Source: Sulfuritalea sp. (lineage in GTDB: Bacteria > Pseudomonadota > Gammaproteobacteria > Burkholderiales > Rhodocyclaceae). Taken from it: a DNA stretch of 32,029 nucleotides. Made by a program: the position numbers and the translations under genes. Below the pieces are notes generated by a model, which made no database searches, was not told where the DNA came from, and was given only the letters and a program-made list of their open reading frames with translations. The stretch lies in assembly GCA_030696505.1 (NCBI GenBank), contig JAUYSD010000102.1, positions 1 through 32,029 on the forward strand, written 5' to 3'. Position 1 is the stretch's first letter; the number at the start of each line of letters is the position of its first letter. This document shows positions 1 to 9,394 of this stretch, piece by piece.

Positions 1-24
1 GAATGGGTAAGCAGCCGTTGGCGC

Positions 25-2763
25 TCACGATAATTGGAGGACCGGTCTTGCATCTTTTGCGGTCATTCCATTGCTGGCGCGCGGAAATTTTGCTCGCTGC
101 GCAAATTCCTCAAAGCTCTCTATCGACAGGGGCCTGCTGAAGAAATAGCCCTGATAGGCATGGCAGCCTACGCTGGCGAGGAAGTCACGCTGCAACGCTG
201 TTTCCACGCCCTCTGCAATGACGCCCAGCCCCAAACTCCGGGCAAGCGCCACGACAGTTCTGGCAATCGCCGCATCGTTCGGGTCGCTGAGTACATCGCG
301 CACAAAGGACTGGTCGATCTTCAACTGATCGAGTGGCAGGCGCTTCAGGTAAGAGAGCGAGGAATAACCGGTGCCGAAATCATCCAGAGAGAAGCCGACG
401 CCCCTGGCCTTTAGCGCGAACATCTTTTCGATGATGTCCCCCACATTGGTTACCAGCAAGCTTTCGGTCAGTTCGAGTTTCAGTCGCTGTGGATTGGCGC
501 CGGTGTCCTTGAGCACTGCCAGTACCTCATCGACGAAGTAAGGCAGGCGAAACTGGTGGGCGCTGACATTTACGGCAAGCGTAAGGCAAGCCATTTCGGG
601 CCTGATTGCCCAGAGCGCCAATTGCCTGCATGCGGTTTCCAGCACCCAATGGCCCAAAGGCAGAATCAAGCCGGTTTCTTCGGCGAGGGGAATAAAATCG
701 GCCGGCGACACCATGCCGCGCTCGGGATGCTGCCAGCGCACCAGAACCTCCGCACCCGTCAGGCGGCCATCGCCTACCACCTGAGCCTGGTAGTGAAGCA
801 GGAACTGATTGTTCTCGATTGCCTCGCGCAGATCTGCCTCCAGAGCCGCTCGCTCCACAACAACTGTCTGCATGACGGGATCAAAGAAGCGCAGGGTATT
901 ACGCCCGGTTTCCCTCGCTTCATGCATGGCGAGATCGGCCTCCGTCAGGACTTTGTCGACGGACACATTGTGGCCCCGGAACATGGTGGCGCCAATACTC
1001 GCGGTGATGCCGTAGTCGATATCGCCGAGCAGGTATTTTTTTTCGAGTGCGGCGAGGATTTTCATCCCTACGGTTTCGGTCTGGGTCGCGGCTTCTTCGA
1101 TGTTCCTGCTGAGATTTCCTAGAACCACCACAAACTCGTCGCCGCCGACCCGCGCCACGGTGTCACCCTCGCGCACGCTGGCGGTCAGACGTTGCGCAAC
1201 GTCCTGCAGCAGCAGATCGCCCTTGTCGCGGCCCAGCGTGTCGTTCAGCACCTTGAACTTGTCGAGATTGATGAACAGCAGCGCGCCATAACTTCCACTG
1301 CGGCTGCTGGCCGTCATCGCCTGGTTCAAGCGGTCCAGCAGGAGTATCCGGTTAGGCAGAGCCGTCAGCTGGTCAAAAAAGGCCAGCGTATTGATCGTTT
1401 CTTCTGCCTTCTTGCGTTCCGAGATATCGAAGTGCGCACCAATGTAATGGGTCACGGTGCCATCGTCGGCCTTCACCGTCGAGATCGTCAGCCATTTTGG
1501 ATATACCTCGCCATTCTTGCGCCGATCCCAGACTTCCCCCTGCCATTGACCCGTGCTTTTGATGATTTTCCACATGGAGCGATAGAAGTCTGCGTTGTGG
1601 CGGCCGGATTGAAGCAGGTGCGGTGTCTGCCCCACGACCTCCGCCGCCGTATAGCCGGTAATTTCCGTAAAAGCCCGATTGACCCTCAGTATCCGGCCCT
1701 CGGGATCGGTGACCATCATGCCCTGCTGCGATTCAAAGGCCATGGCAGCAATCCGCTGGTCTGCCGCCGCCAGATCCCGTTCGGTGAATAGAGCGCGTCG
1801 CCGCCTTTGGATGAACGCCAGGCCCAGCGTGCCGAACACCGCAATCACGCCAAACAAAGTGCTCTGAATCCGGAGGTCAGTTCTCCACGCCGCAAAAAGC
1901 GGCTCCAGATCGCGACTGACGGCCACTACCAGGGATTTGTCCATCAGCGGAGTCGTGAGCCGGATGGTGCGCAGGGCCATCATGCGTTCGTCCCCGGTGA
2001 CATAGACCTTTCCGGTGGCCAGACTGGCGACCTGACCGCTGTCTCGATGCCGCGTGAAGAAGCTGCCCGGCGTTGCCAGGTCCGTGCCTTCGCTCTTCCT
2101 GTTCAGCGGCGATGTCTGAAGGAGTTTGCCGTCGCCATGGGCAATCGACGTCCGCATGTCGGGCGTGTAGCGAACGGAATCGAGAAGGGTGGAGAAATAC
2201 TCCGGCTCTACGCTGACAATCACAATACCTGCAAACACGCCGTCCGGCCCTGCGATGGTGCGAAACAGGCTGACCACGAAAGTGTCGAGTACCGTCTTGA
2301 ACGGGGCACTGACGTGAAGAATTGCTGGGTCGGGATTGTTGATGGCTGTCTGAAAGTATTCCCGCTTGAAGAAGTTCATCCCTACGAGTGTTTCGTTGCT
2401 CGATGCGATCACCGTGCCATCCGCTTGAATGACCAGAATGGGCCGGATTCCAAGCATGGCATCGTTGATGACCTTCAACTCACGATTTGCACGTTGGAAT
2501 CTGTCGTTCTCTGCCCGCCAGGACGGAATATTCTTGAGGATGCCTTCAATGACGCGATTGGACAGAAGCAGTTGGGGCACCACGTTCTTCTCAATTACTT
2601 CGGCCTGGCTCGCCAGGCGCGTTTGTTCCTCGGCTTCAATTTCGCCGTGCTCCTGGTACTTCGAATAGCCGAGGTAACTACCCAATCCCAGCAAAGCCCC
2701 AAGAAGGAACAGCCACTCGACGAGCCGACGACGATTGCCGAACGCTGGATCTGTTGCAGTCAT
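25..2763 (-). CDS. Membrane PAS-GGDEF-EAL c-di-GMP signalling protein
   Basis: A 912-residue bifunctional-type c-di-GMP enzyme of the inner membrane. Membrane segments near residues 16-32 and 302-318 bracket a periplasmic Cache-like sensor domain of about 260 residues. A PAS domain follows (about 335-450), then GGDEF (about 455-630) and EAL (about 640-890). The signature GGDEF is intact at 540-544 and an RxxD inhibitory site sits at 531-534. However, the metal-binding Asp of the usual DLDxFK motif is Asn499 (INLDKFK), which may impair cyclase activity. The EAL domain keeps its motifs (AEVLVRW, VNVSAHQF, LELTES, DDFGTG, LKIDQSF, AEGVET), so phosphodiesterase activity is likely. The frame is open up to 2850, but ATG at 2763 is preferred because GGAG lies 8 bases upstream and the membrane segment follows directly. 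The domain assignment is strong; the signal sensed is unknown. Confidence 0.93.
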   Translation of the reverse strand: MTATDPAFGNRRRLVEWLFLLGALLGLGSYLGYSKYQEHGEIEAEEQTRLASQAEVIEKNVVPQLLLSNRVIEGILKNIPSWRAENDRFQRANRELKVINDAMLGIRPILVIQADGTVIASSNETLVGMNFFKREYFQTAINNPDPAILHVSAPFKTVLDTFVVSLFRTIAGPDGVFAGIVIVSVEPEYFSTLLDSVRYTPDMRTSIAHGDGKLLQTSPLNRKSEGTDLATPGSFFTRHRDSGQVASLATGKVYVTGDERMMALRTIRLTTPLMDKSLVVAVSRDLEPLFAAWRTDLRIQSTLFGVIAVFGTLGLAFIQRRRRALFTERDLAAADQRIAAMAFESQQGMMVTDPEGRILRVNRAFTEITGYTAAEVVGQTPHLLQSGRHNADFYRSMWKIIKSTGQWQGEVWDRRKNGEVYPKWLTISTVKADDGTVTHYIGAHFDISERKKAEETINTLAFFDQLTALPNRILLLDRLNQAMTASSRSGSYGALLFINLDKFKVLNDTLGRDKGDLLLQDVAQRLTASVREGDTVARVGGDEFVVVLGNLSRNIEEAATQTETVGMKILAALEKKYLLGDIDYGITASIGATMFRGHNVSVDKVLTEADLAMHEARETGRNTLRFFDPVMQTVVVERAALEADLREAIENNQFLLHYQAQVVGDGRLTGAEVLVRWQHPERGMVSPADFIPLAEETGLILPLGHWVLETACRQLALWAIRPEMACLTLAVNVSAHQFRLPYFVDEVLAVLKDTGANPQRLKLELTESLLVTNVGDIIEKMFALKARGVGFSLDDFGTGYSSLSYLKRLPLDQLKIDQSFVRDVLSDPNDAAIARTVVALARSLGLGVIAEGVETALQRDFLASVGCHAYQGYFFSRPLSIESFEEFAQRAKFPRASNGMTAKDARPVLQLS

Positions 2764-3155
2764 CGTAAGCTCCAACTCGTTCGCGCTACTCGGTAGCAGC
2801 GCAGAGGCCACGCACAAAGTCACGACGCGATTTTTCAAAAGCGGTCGCAACCCCTGACTGATTCACAGTACGAATTGCCGCGCCGATGTTCTGTTCGCTA
2901 ACGCACGCAATTGGCATTCCCCCTACCTGCGTACTGTTTTGAGTCGGCGCCCGCCCCGGAACCATACTGGCGTCGAATTCGAACAGTTGGAAGGCAGTAC
3001 CAGTGGTCGCTCTTTCGCTACGACCGGACAACCGTCGGCCCCACTTCGTCGCACTCTGGACGGATCGTCTTGGGCGGCTGCACCAGGTGACCACCGGCTG
3101 CTACCTGGCACCCAAATTCAATGGCGGCAATTCGGCCTCGAACTTGAAGGAGCCC
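2764..3155. other. Gene-free segment, possible dispersed element
   Basis: I see no convincing gene here. Short open frames exist on both strands, but none has family-like sequence or a good ribosome site. The segment separates the c-di-GMP gene from the antiporter stump, and the antiporter similarity ends at about 3150, so foreign sequence appears to begin there. It may be a dispersed non-coding element or the scar of a deletion. The part next to 2763 should hold the promoter of the c-di-GMP gene, but no convincing -35/-10 pair was found. Confidence 0.35.
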
Positions 3156-3469
3156 AGCAGCGCAGCGGTGGCGATCACGCCCCAGGTGGCGAGCGCAGTG
3201 GCCGGCCACAGCGCGACGCGAAAGGTGGAGATGCGCGTGCGCAGACCGCCATCGAGCAGGATGATCGCCAGCGCGAGATAGCCGACGAAGAACGAGGCGC
3301 CGAAATCGTCGAGGTGGATGCCGCCGGGGTCGTCTTCGCCGGCCAGCATGCCGATGACCAGGAAGATCAAAAGGAAAGGAAGGCCCAGGCGCGCCGACAG
3401 CGTAGTGGCCAGCACGCCGAGAAACAGCAAGATACCGGCGAGCAGCAGCAGGGTATTGACTTGATCCAC
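3101..3469 (-). pseudogene. nhaP2: Truncated K+/H+ antiporter (NhaP2/CvrA type), N-terminal stump
   Basis: The frame starts at a GTG preceded by AGGGG at good spacing. It encodes about 105 residues closely resembling the first membrane helices of NhaP2/CvrA potassium/proton antiporters, with features such as RLGLPFLLIFLVIGMLAGED and LALAIILLDGGLRT. Full-length members have roughly 560-580 residues with about a dozen membrane helices plus C-terminal cytoplasmic regulatory domains. After about residue 105 the sequence changes to an unrelated tail and stops at residue 122. The rest of the gene is absent from the window, so a working transporter cannot be made here. The intact start region suggests a fairly recent truncation. 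An ATG upstream at 3592 opens a longer frame, but the extension is not protein-like. Confidence 0.8.
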
Positions 3470-3919
3470 GTCAGGGCACCCCTGACATCGCGGAACCGAG
3501 AAGACTGTTCGTGGGCGCAATCGACGAGAAAGCTCTGGCCCCATGGTAGCGGAATTCCCCTTGCGCCGTCCTCGCCGTACCGCCAGCGCCAACTTTCAGA
3601 ATTGCGGCAATGATCCCGTTCGACGCAATACCGTCATCAAGAGCAGGGTTTTCGACAACTCCGCGCACTTTTACACGCGAAGTCATGGCTGTACTATTAT
3701 TGCAAATGCATGAATCCGAGCCTTTTGGCGGGAGTAGTCGGCGGTCGCGTGCTAACCCGTTGGACAAGGCAATTCAACATCAAGGGAATATTTCCTTGAT
3801 GAATTGCGCGAATGCCCTGACAGTCTGCCAATCAGGTTCTCTATACCAATGCCGGCGGCGCGGGTTCTGTTGTCGTTTCTTGGTTTTTTCGAGCGATCCA
3901 AAGCACATAGGGGCCTAGC
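3470..3919. other. Intergenic region upstream of the hybrid kinase
   Basis: This is a 450-base divergent region between the antiporter stump and the kinase gene. The open frames inside it are not protein-like. It holds a 24-base near-perfect palindrome at 3778-3801. Downstream of that is CTGACA at about 3817-3822, a possible -35 element, with TCTATACC about 17-19 bases further on as a weak -10 candidate. Confidence 0.5.
3778..3801. promoter_or_regulatory. 24-base palindrome upstream of hybrid kinase
   Basis: Arms CATCAAGG and CCTTGATG are perfect inverted repeats. The inner eight bases (GAATATTT) extend the symmetry except for one G/T pair. It lies 119 bases before the kinase start, just ahead of a candidate -35 box. 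It could be an operator for a dimeric regulator or a factor-independent hairpin. There is no T-run, which argues against a terminator. Confidence 0.45.
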
Positions 3920-6235
3920 ATGAGGGTTCTGGACCAATTGTCGCGGCGACTGCTTCTGGCGATGTTGCCGCCGCTCATTGCGCTCGCGCTGCAATGGACA
4001 TTATGGGCAGCCATTCAACCCTATGCCTGGCTCCTGTTCTACCCGGCGGTCTTCGTTAGCGCCTGGATCGGCGGGCTCATCCCCGGACTGCTGTCCACCT
4101 TCGTCTCCGCCGCATTGGCCCGCTGGTTTTTCATTGCGCCGCAGTTCTCGTTCGGCGCCGAAACGCCGATGTCCCTGGTTTCGATCGGCGTGTTTCTGCT
4201 CATGGGAATTTTGTTCAGCATTTCGCATGACCGACGGCTAAAGGCGATCAAACAGACCGAGGATGCCAACGCCGCCTTGCTTTCCAGCAAGGAACGCTAT
4301 CGCATGCTGTTCGAGTCGATGGACGAAGGCTTCTGCGTGATCGAGATGCTATACGACCCGGACGGCAAGCCCAACGACTACCGCTTTGTGGAAATCAATC
4401 AGGCCTTCGTCAAGCAATCCGGCTTGCAGGATGCGCAAGGCAAGACGATCCGCGAACTGGTCCCCGACCAGGATGGCAGCTGGTATGAAATCTTCGGCAA
4501 GGTGGTTGCAACGGGCGAACCGATCCGCTTCGACAACCCGTCGCCTGCCGTGCAGCGGCATTTCGATGTCTTTGCTGCGCGCATCGGCGGCGCCGGCAGC
4601 CGCATCGTGGGCATCCTGTTCCAGGACATCACCGCGCGCAAGCTGGCCGAGCAGAAACTGGTCGAAGCCAAGGAAACCGCCGAACTGGCCAATCGCGCCA
4701 AGGACTCCTTCCTCGCCACCATGAGCCACGAGATACGCACCCCGCTTACCGGCATGCTCGGCATGCTGGAACTGCTCTCACTGACGCAACTCGACCAGGA
4801 GCAGCATGAAACCCTGGACGCCGCCTGGGATTCCGGCCGGGGGCTGTTGCGTATCGTCAGCGACATCCTCGACTGGTCGAAGATCGAAGAAGGCAAGCTG
4901 GAAATCTCGCCCCGCCCCACCTCGATCCCGTACTTGCTGCAGGATGTGGTCAACACCTATTCGCGCGTGGCCAGCGCAAAGTCCCTGATGCTCTGGCAGC
5001 ACGTCGATGCGCGGCTCACTCCAGCCTACATCGTCGATCCCCTGCGCCTGTCGCAGGTGCTGAACAATTTCGTTAGCAATGCGATCAAGTTTACGCAACA
5101 GGGAGAGATAGAACTGCGCGCGGAGTTGCTGGGCCACCTCGACAGCGGCGACCGTATCCGCTTCTCCGTCAAGGACACGGGCATGGGCATTGCCGCGGAT
5201 ATGCAGCAACGCCTGTTCCAGCGTTACCGGCAGGAAAGCGCCGACACTGCCCGCATGTATGGCGGCACCGGCCTGGGTCTGGCAATCTGCCGACGTTTGG
5301 CGGAACTGCTGGACGGACAGATCGAATTGCAAAGCGAGCAGGGGCAAGGCTCGGTATTCAGCATCACGCTGATCCTGCCGATTTCCGGTACGCCGGGCGA
5401 ACTCGTCGCAGGCGCGCACCCGGAAGTGAAGCCGCGCGAGGTCAAGCCCCTGATCACCGGTGACGGCGAGGTGCCGCTGGTACTGGCGGTGGACGACCAT
5501 CCGATCAATCGCGACCTGCTGGCGCGGCAAATCAGGCTGCTCGGCCTGCGTGCCGAAACCGCGGAGAACGGCCAGGCCGCCTTGTCGATGTGGCATGTGG
5601 GGCGCTTTGCGCTGATCATCACCGATTGCCACATGCCGGAAATGGACGGTTACGAGTTTTCGCGGAAAGTACGCCGGCTCGAAACCGAGGAGTCTCGATC
5701 GCGTACGCCCATCGTTGCCTGGACGGCGAATGCGCTGGCCGAGGAAGCGGGGCGCTGCGAGGCGGCCGGCATGGACGATCTGCTGGTCAAGCCGGCCACT
5801 TTGGTGCAACTGAGATCGACATTGGCGAAATGGCTGTCCATCAGTGCGGCAGACGAGGAAGTGCCCGCGATTCCATCTGCAGAGGACAGCGCGCCCATCG
5901 ATCATGCGGTGCTAAGCACCGTCGTTGCCGACAGCGCCGCGCATGCCCAGGTGCTACAGGATTTTCTGTCGCACATACGCGCCGACCACTCGAAGCTCTC
6001 GGCGCTGCTCGCGCAGGGTGATCGGGCCGGTCTGGAGAGCACCGCGCATCGCATGAAGGGGTCCAGCCGCATGGTCGGCGCAAAGTCTCTGGCGGCAAGC
6101 TGCGAAGCCATCGAGCATGCGGCGCGGAATGACGATTTAGCCAGCGCCAGGTCCGCCAAGGCGGCATTGGATCAAGCGCTCGACGAACTGGCGACCTATC
6201 TTTCCGCCGCAAACAAGCCGGGAGACAACCGATGA
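3920..6235 (+). CDS. Hybrid sensor histidine kinase with receiver and HPt domains
   Basis: A 771-residue membrane-bound phosphorelay kinase. Residues 10-105 form a KdpD-like (DUF4118-type) block of about four membrane helices. A PAS domain follows (about 125-240), then HisKA with phospho-acceptor His270 in SHEIRTP, and HATPase with N-box Asn387, DTGMGI at 419-424 and GGTGLGLAI at 448-456. A receiver domain has Asp569 and Lys624, and a C-terminal HPt domain has His710 in AHRMKGSS. The layout His-Asp-His is that of BvgS/EvgS-type kinases. The start has AGGGG seven bases upstream. The stop codon overlaps the ATG of the next gene, so the REC-EAL protein is the obvious final phospho-acceptor. There is no large periplasmic sensor domain; the signal is probably membrane-associated or cytoplasmic via PAS. 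Confidence 0.95.
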   Translation: MRVLDQLSRRLLLAMLPPLIALALQWTLWAAIQPYAWLLFYPAVFVSAWIGGLIPGLLSTFVSAALARWFFIAPQFSFGAETPMSLVSIGVFLLMGILFSISHDRRLKAIKQTEDANAALLSSKERYRMLFESMDEGFCVIEMLYDPDGKPNDYRFVEINQAFVKQSGLQDAQGKTIRELVPDQDGSWYEIFGKVVATGEPIRFDNPSPAVQRHFDVFAARIGGAGSRIVGILFQDITARKLAEQKLVEAKETAELANRAKDSFLATMSHEIRTPLTGMLGMLELLSLTQLDQEQHETLDAAWDSGRGLLRIVSDILDWSKIEEGKLEISPRPTSIPYLLQDVVNTYSRVASAKSLMLWQHVDARLTPAYIVDPLRLSQVLNNFVSNAIKFTQQGEIELRAELLGHLDSGDRIRFSVKDTGMGIAADMQQRLFQRYRQESADTARMYGGTGLGLAICRRLAELLDGQIELQSEQGQGSVFSITLILPISGTPGELVAGAHPEVKPREVKPLITGDGEVPLVLAVDDHPINRDLLARQIRLLGLRAETAENGQAALSMWHVGRFALIITDCHMPEMDGYEFSRKVRRLETEESRSRTPIVAWTANALAEEAGRCEAAGMDDLLVKPATLVQLRSTLAKWLSISAADEEVPAIPSAEDSAPIDHAVLSTVVADSAAHAQVLQDFLSHIRADHSKLSALLAQGDRAGLESTAHRMKGSSRMVGAKSLAASCEAIEHAARNDDLASARSAKAALDQALDELATYLSAANKPGDNR

Positions 6236-7425
6236 AGATTACCGACCTGAACGTGATGATTCTGGAGGACGACGAGTTCCAGCGCAATATGCTGGTCGGC
6301 ATGCTGGGCACGCTGGGCGTCGCCTCGATTCTCGACGCAAGCAATGGCAAACAGGCGTTGGAAATCATTCACGGACCGAAATCTGAAGCGATCGACGTGG
6401 TGCTTTGCGACTTGAACATGCCTGAAATGGATGGCATGGAATTCCTCCGCCATCTCGGCGCAGGACATCGGAACATTGCCGTCATTCTGATCAGTGCGCT
6501 GGACAGCAAGCTGCTCACTTCGGTCGGCCGCATGACCGAGTTGTACGGTGTCCAGCTGCTGGGCGTGATCGAGAAGCCCGTGCTGCCGGAAAGCCTCAGG
6601 GAACATTTGCTGAAGTACCGTCTGACCACTCGCAAAGTACCGCGAGCCGCCGCACCCAGCTTTGCGCTGGACGAGATCCTGGCGGGAATACGCGCCGACC
6701 AGTTCGTGCCCTTCTTCCAGCCCAAGGTGGATATGAAAAGCGGACGGCTGACGGGTGCGGAGGCGCTGGCGCGCTGGATACATCCGGATCATGGCGTGAT
6801 CGGCCCCCATGCATTCATCCCCGCGCTGGAGCAGACCGGAAACATCGACGACCTGACCTTCCGCATGCTCCGAAAGTCCGCCGCGGCGCTGCGCAGCTTC
6901 CATGAAAAAGGCCACAGGCTCACCGTCTCGGTCAATCTGTCGCTGGTTTCCCTCGACGACACGTCGCTGGCGGACAGGATCACCCAGGCGGTATGCGAGC
7001 TAGGCGTGGACCCCAAATTCATCGTGCTGGAGATCACTGAGTCCGCCGCCATGACCAATGTCGCGCCGGCGCTGGAGAACCTGGCGCGGCTGTGCATGAA
7101 CGGCTTCGCGCTTTCGATCGACGATTACGGCACCGGCTCGTCCAACATTCAGCAGCTCACGCGCATCGCATTCAGCGAGCTGAAGATAGACCAGTCCTTT
7201 GTCAAGGACTTTGCCGACAACAAGGCATTACGCATCGTGGTGGAGTCGAGCATCGATATGGCGCGCAAGCTGCTGGTCAGGAGCGTGGCGGAGGGCGTGG
7301 AAACGCAGAGGGACTGGGATGGCCTGAAGCTCGTCGGCTGCGATACGGTGCAAGGCTACTTCGTCGCCCGGCCGATGGACGAGGCGGCTTTCCACAAATT
7401 TGTTGCAGACTTTTTGCCGTTCTGA
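6232..7425 (+). CDS. REC-EAL response regulator, c-di-GMP phosphodiesterase
   Basis: A 397-residue soluble response regulator of the PvrR/RocR type. The receiver domain (residues 5-125) has the acidic pair Asp13/Asp14, phospho-acceptor Asp60 and Lys115. An EAL domain fills about 145-395. Catalytic motifs are present: EAL at 177-179, [32 protein letters not shown] and GYFVARP. Active hydrolysis of c-di-GMP is therefore expected. The start codon overlaps the upstream kinase stop (ATGA), indicating translational coupling and a fixed ratio of the two proteins. With the kinase it forms a complete chain from membrane sensor to second-messenger breakdown. No DNA-binding domain is present, so the output is enzymatic. 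No clear terminator follows the stop. Confidence 0.95.
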   Translation: MKITDLNVMILEDDEFQRNMLVGMLGTLGVASILDASNGKQALEIIHGPKSEAIDVVLCDLNMPEMDGMEFLRHLGAGHRNIAVILISALDSKLLTSVGRMTELYGVQLLGVIEKPVLPESLREHLLKYRLTTRKVPRAAAPSFALDEILAGIRADQFVPFFQPKVDMKSGRLTGAEALARWIHPDHGVIGPHAFIPALEQTGNIDDLTFRMLRKSAAALRSFHEKGHRLTVSVNLSLVSLDDTSLADRITQAVCELGVDPKFIVLEITESAAMTNVAPALENLARLCMNGFALSIDDYGTGSSNIQQLTRIAFSELKIDQSFVKDFADNKALRIVVESSIDMARKLLVRSVAEGVETQRDWDGLKLVGCDTVQGYFVARPMDEAAFHKFVADFLPF

Positions 7426-7984
7426 AACCAGATCCATCGTTCTCGGCGTCCGCCCACAATCCCCTCTGCGACGGGAATAGCAAGGATACATCGCTGCTGC
7501 TTGCTTCTTCAATATGGCGTGAATGGTGCCGGCGAGTATTTCGGTTATGTCTGCTCATGCGCTGCTGCCATTCACTCAAAACCTCAGCATTTCTTTTCGC
7601 CGAATGTTTTTTGCTGGCCGACCGGGTGAGGTCGGCAACGACTGCTTCGTAGAATTCCATTGCGCAAAAACTGGGTTTAAAACTGGGTTTGGCGGGGCGG
7701 CCGCTTTGGAGAAAGCTGGCGGGCCGCAATAGGTACTTAGGGTGAGTAGCGATTTTCGATAAGCGGCCACTTGGATTCTTGTCACCCCAGATTTCTTGAT
7801 GGTGTATTGATGAACGGCAGCAATACGCACTTGGATTCAACCGGTGGATGCAACAGATTGGCTGAATCGTTCAGGCCGAAAAGCACTCAACGGTTTCGAT
7901 ATTTTGAATGTCGGCAGTCAAGGGTCACTACGCGGCGCTATCGCCGCCGTCTATCGTGCGGGCCATACTCAAGAAGCGTACTTT
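7426..7984. other. Gene-free region with short direct repeats
   Basis: No reading frame here looks like a real protein. The region carries an exact 12-base tandem duplication at 7667-7690 and two copies of CACTTGGATTC (7768-7778 and 7828-7838) exactly 60 bases apart. It separates the plus-strand signalling operon from minus-strand genes. It may be a scar of past rearrangement. Confidence 0.4.
7667..7690. repeat. Perfect 12-base tandem repeat
   Basis: AAAACTGGGTTT occurs twice with no spacer (7667-7678 and 7679-7690). It is a simple tandem duplication in non-coding DNA; no function can be read from it. Confidence 0.9.
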
Positions 7985-8275
7985 CTAAAAACTCCGCTGT
8001 GCCGCTTCCTTGACAATCATACCTACGATCCAGAAGGCCACGCTATAGGCAAGCGGTAGCAGGATGAACATCGTCAGAAGTTCGAGCAGCCCCAGGCGAG
8101 CGGCGCTTGGCCACCAGTTGGTGACGTAGAGCGCGACATACCCAAATCCCCAATATTCGGCGAGCTTGAATGCGACGCTGGCGCGACTACTGCGTGACCG
8201 GTCGGCCCCGAGCATGCCCACAAATCCGATCAGCAGAACCAGCATTCCGACGGACTTGAGGACGACAATGGTCAT
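7985..8275 (-). CDS. Small membrane protein, unrecognised
   Basis: A 96-residue hydrophobic protein that I do not recognise. Hydrophobic stretches at about residues 4-24 and 64-88, with a shorter one near 42-52, suggest two or three inner-membrane helices. The loop between the first two is basic (RSRSSR). It lies 67 bases downstream of the hemerythrin gene on the same strand and may share its transcript. The ribosome site before ATG at 8275 is weak. An internal ATG at residue 11 is an alternative start, but it would shorten the first helix. The hydrophobic pattern supports a real gene; its role is unknown. Confidence 0.6.
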   Translation of the reverse strand: MTIVVLKSVGMLVLLIGFVGMLGADRSRSSRASVAFKLAEYWGFGYVALYVTNWWPSAARLGLLELLTMFILLPLAYSVAFWIVGMIVKEAAQRSF

Positions 8276-8342
8276 TGCTTCGAACCGTCAGCGTTCCTGG
8301 GGCCTGAGACTGCATGGTAGGCACACCGAATTACTGTGGCGA

Positions 8343-8822
8343 TCATGACGGCATAGCCGTCGCCAAGAAAACGCTCACCTGATTGCACTTGGTCCCCGTG
8401 TCCGAGTTCGGATGGAACTCGATGGGCACCACGACCTTCCCTCCGTTCAGAATGTGCTCGGCATAGGCACGATCGGCGCCCTGGATATGGGTGATCAGCC
8501 AGTGTCTATAGAACGCCAGTAAGCCTTCTTTGGCGTCCGTGCGCACCGATGCCTGCTCAATTTCCACCACATCGCCGAGAATCTGCCGATGCGCTTCGGC
8601 GTGCGCCGCGCTTCCGGAATAGCCATAGAGCCGCATCAGCGCTTCTTCGAACTTGAAATGGAACTCGGTGAATTGCCTGACTTCCACCAGGCTGTAGTGA
8701 ATCGCCGACCAGCCCTGGTTCGTCACCACGGCCTCTTCGACACAAGAAAACAGGCGCAGCAGTTCCTGATGTTGCTTATCGATCTCCTCGATACCCACTG
8801 AATATTCAGCGCGCCACTCCAT
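8343..8822 (-). CDS. Bacteriohemerythrin
   Basis: A 159-residue single-domain hemerythrin that binds oxygen at a non-haem di-iron centre. All seven expected iron ligands are visible: His18, His55, Glu59, His74, His78, His112 and Asp117, in the contexts KQHQEL, FHFKFEE, HAEAH and HIQGAD. The N-terminus (MEWRAEYSVGIEEIDKQH) is typical of the family. The domain ends at about residue 125 and a tail of about 30 residues follows. The ribosome site GAGGGG lies just before the ATG. Such proteins buffer or deliver oxygen, or sense it, in microaerophilic or facultative proteobacteria. The proximity to c-di-GMP genes is notable because hemerythrin domains often serve redox sensing, but no direct link is shown. 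Confidence 0.95.
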   Translation of the reverse strand: MEWRAEYSVGIEEIDKQHQELLRLFSCVEEAVVTNQGWSAIHYSLVEVRQFTEFHFKFEEALMRLYGYSGSAAHAEAHRQILGDVVEIEQASVRTDAKEGLLAFYRHWLITHIQGADRAYAEHILNGGKVVVPIEFHPNSDTGTKCNQVSVFLATAMPS

Positions 8823-8920
8823 AAGCCCCTCTTCATGTCGATCGCCGCGTTTGCACGGGGCAAACCTTGTTGGAAACGCTGGGGCAGGAGAACGTGTAAG
8901 ACTTCAGGCATCTACGTGCC

Positions 8921-8948
8921 ATAACCATTAGATTAGCATGGTTATGCT
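8921..8948. promoter_or_regulatory. Overlapping inverted repeats upstream of hemerythrin
   Basis: ATAACCAT (8921-8928) and ATGGTTAT (8938-8945) are perfect 8-base arms around a 9-base spacer. A second small hairpin, AGCAT-GGTT-ATGCT (8935-8948), overlaps it. The site lies about 100 bases before the hemerythrin start, between it and a weak plus-strand frame. An operator role is plausible. Confidence 0.4.
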
Positions 8949-9309
8949 GATAGGGAGTTTGTGCCTGACTAATTTGATCGCGAGGCGCGGCAAGGAAGTG
9001 ATCCGCAGCTGTCAATTCCCACGATTGTCAGGGTCGGCAACGTATGCCACTGACCTGGACCGGCCGACCAATCTCGCCGCGGCGCTCAATCGCGGCTACC
9101 TTCAAGCGTTAGCGGTTGGTGCTGCAGATGATTCTGGCCTTGAAGCAGATTTGCAGCCAGCTTCTCTTGCGCTCGTTATATCTGCGATAGCCATCCTGAT
9201 CGCAATTGCGAAGCCATGTGACCGAGCTGACTTGCTTCGCCAGATCATCGAAACCATGCGAGAGGATTTTCGCCAGATGAGAGCCCTTCTGTTCAAGACA
9301 GGACGATGA
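8938..9309 (+). CDS. Doubtful small hypothetical protein
   Basis: An open frame of 123 residues without recognisable family. The C-terminal half looks protein-like, with a hydrophobic stretch (LALVISAIAILIAIA, about residues 77-91) and a charged tail ending MREDFRQMRALLFKTGR. The N-terminal part is not convincing. The first ATG lies inside the inverted repeat and lacks a ribosome site, so the true start, if any, may be further in. It may be a small membrane protein or chance. Confidence 0.3.
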   Translation: MVMLIGSLCLTNLIARRGKEVIRSCQFPRLSGSATYATDLDRPTNLAAALNRGYLQALAVGAADDSGLEADLQPASLALVISAIAILIAIAKPCDRADLLRQIIETMREDFRQMRALLFKTGR

Positions 9310-9394
9310 ATATGAAGGCCAAGAACGCCATGGCGGCGTGACAACGACAAGAAGTAGCAGTTAGCGCGGGAGCAGTCTCTGAAGCGACAACGGC

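Noticed and set aside
34-2796. Long plus-strand open frames opposite the first gene
   Set aside because: They mirror the GGDEF-EAL gene, have no ribosome sites and no family-like sequence.
3610-3918. 102-residue frame directly before the kinase
   Set aside because: Not family-like, and it occupies the palindrome and promoter region.
4778-5905. 375-residue minus-strand frame inside the hybrid kinase
   Set aside because: Antisense shadow of a GC-rich conserved gene.
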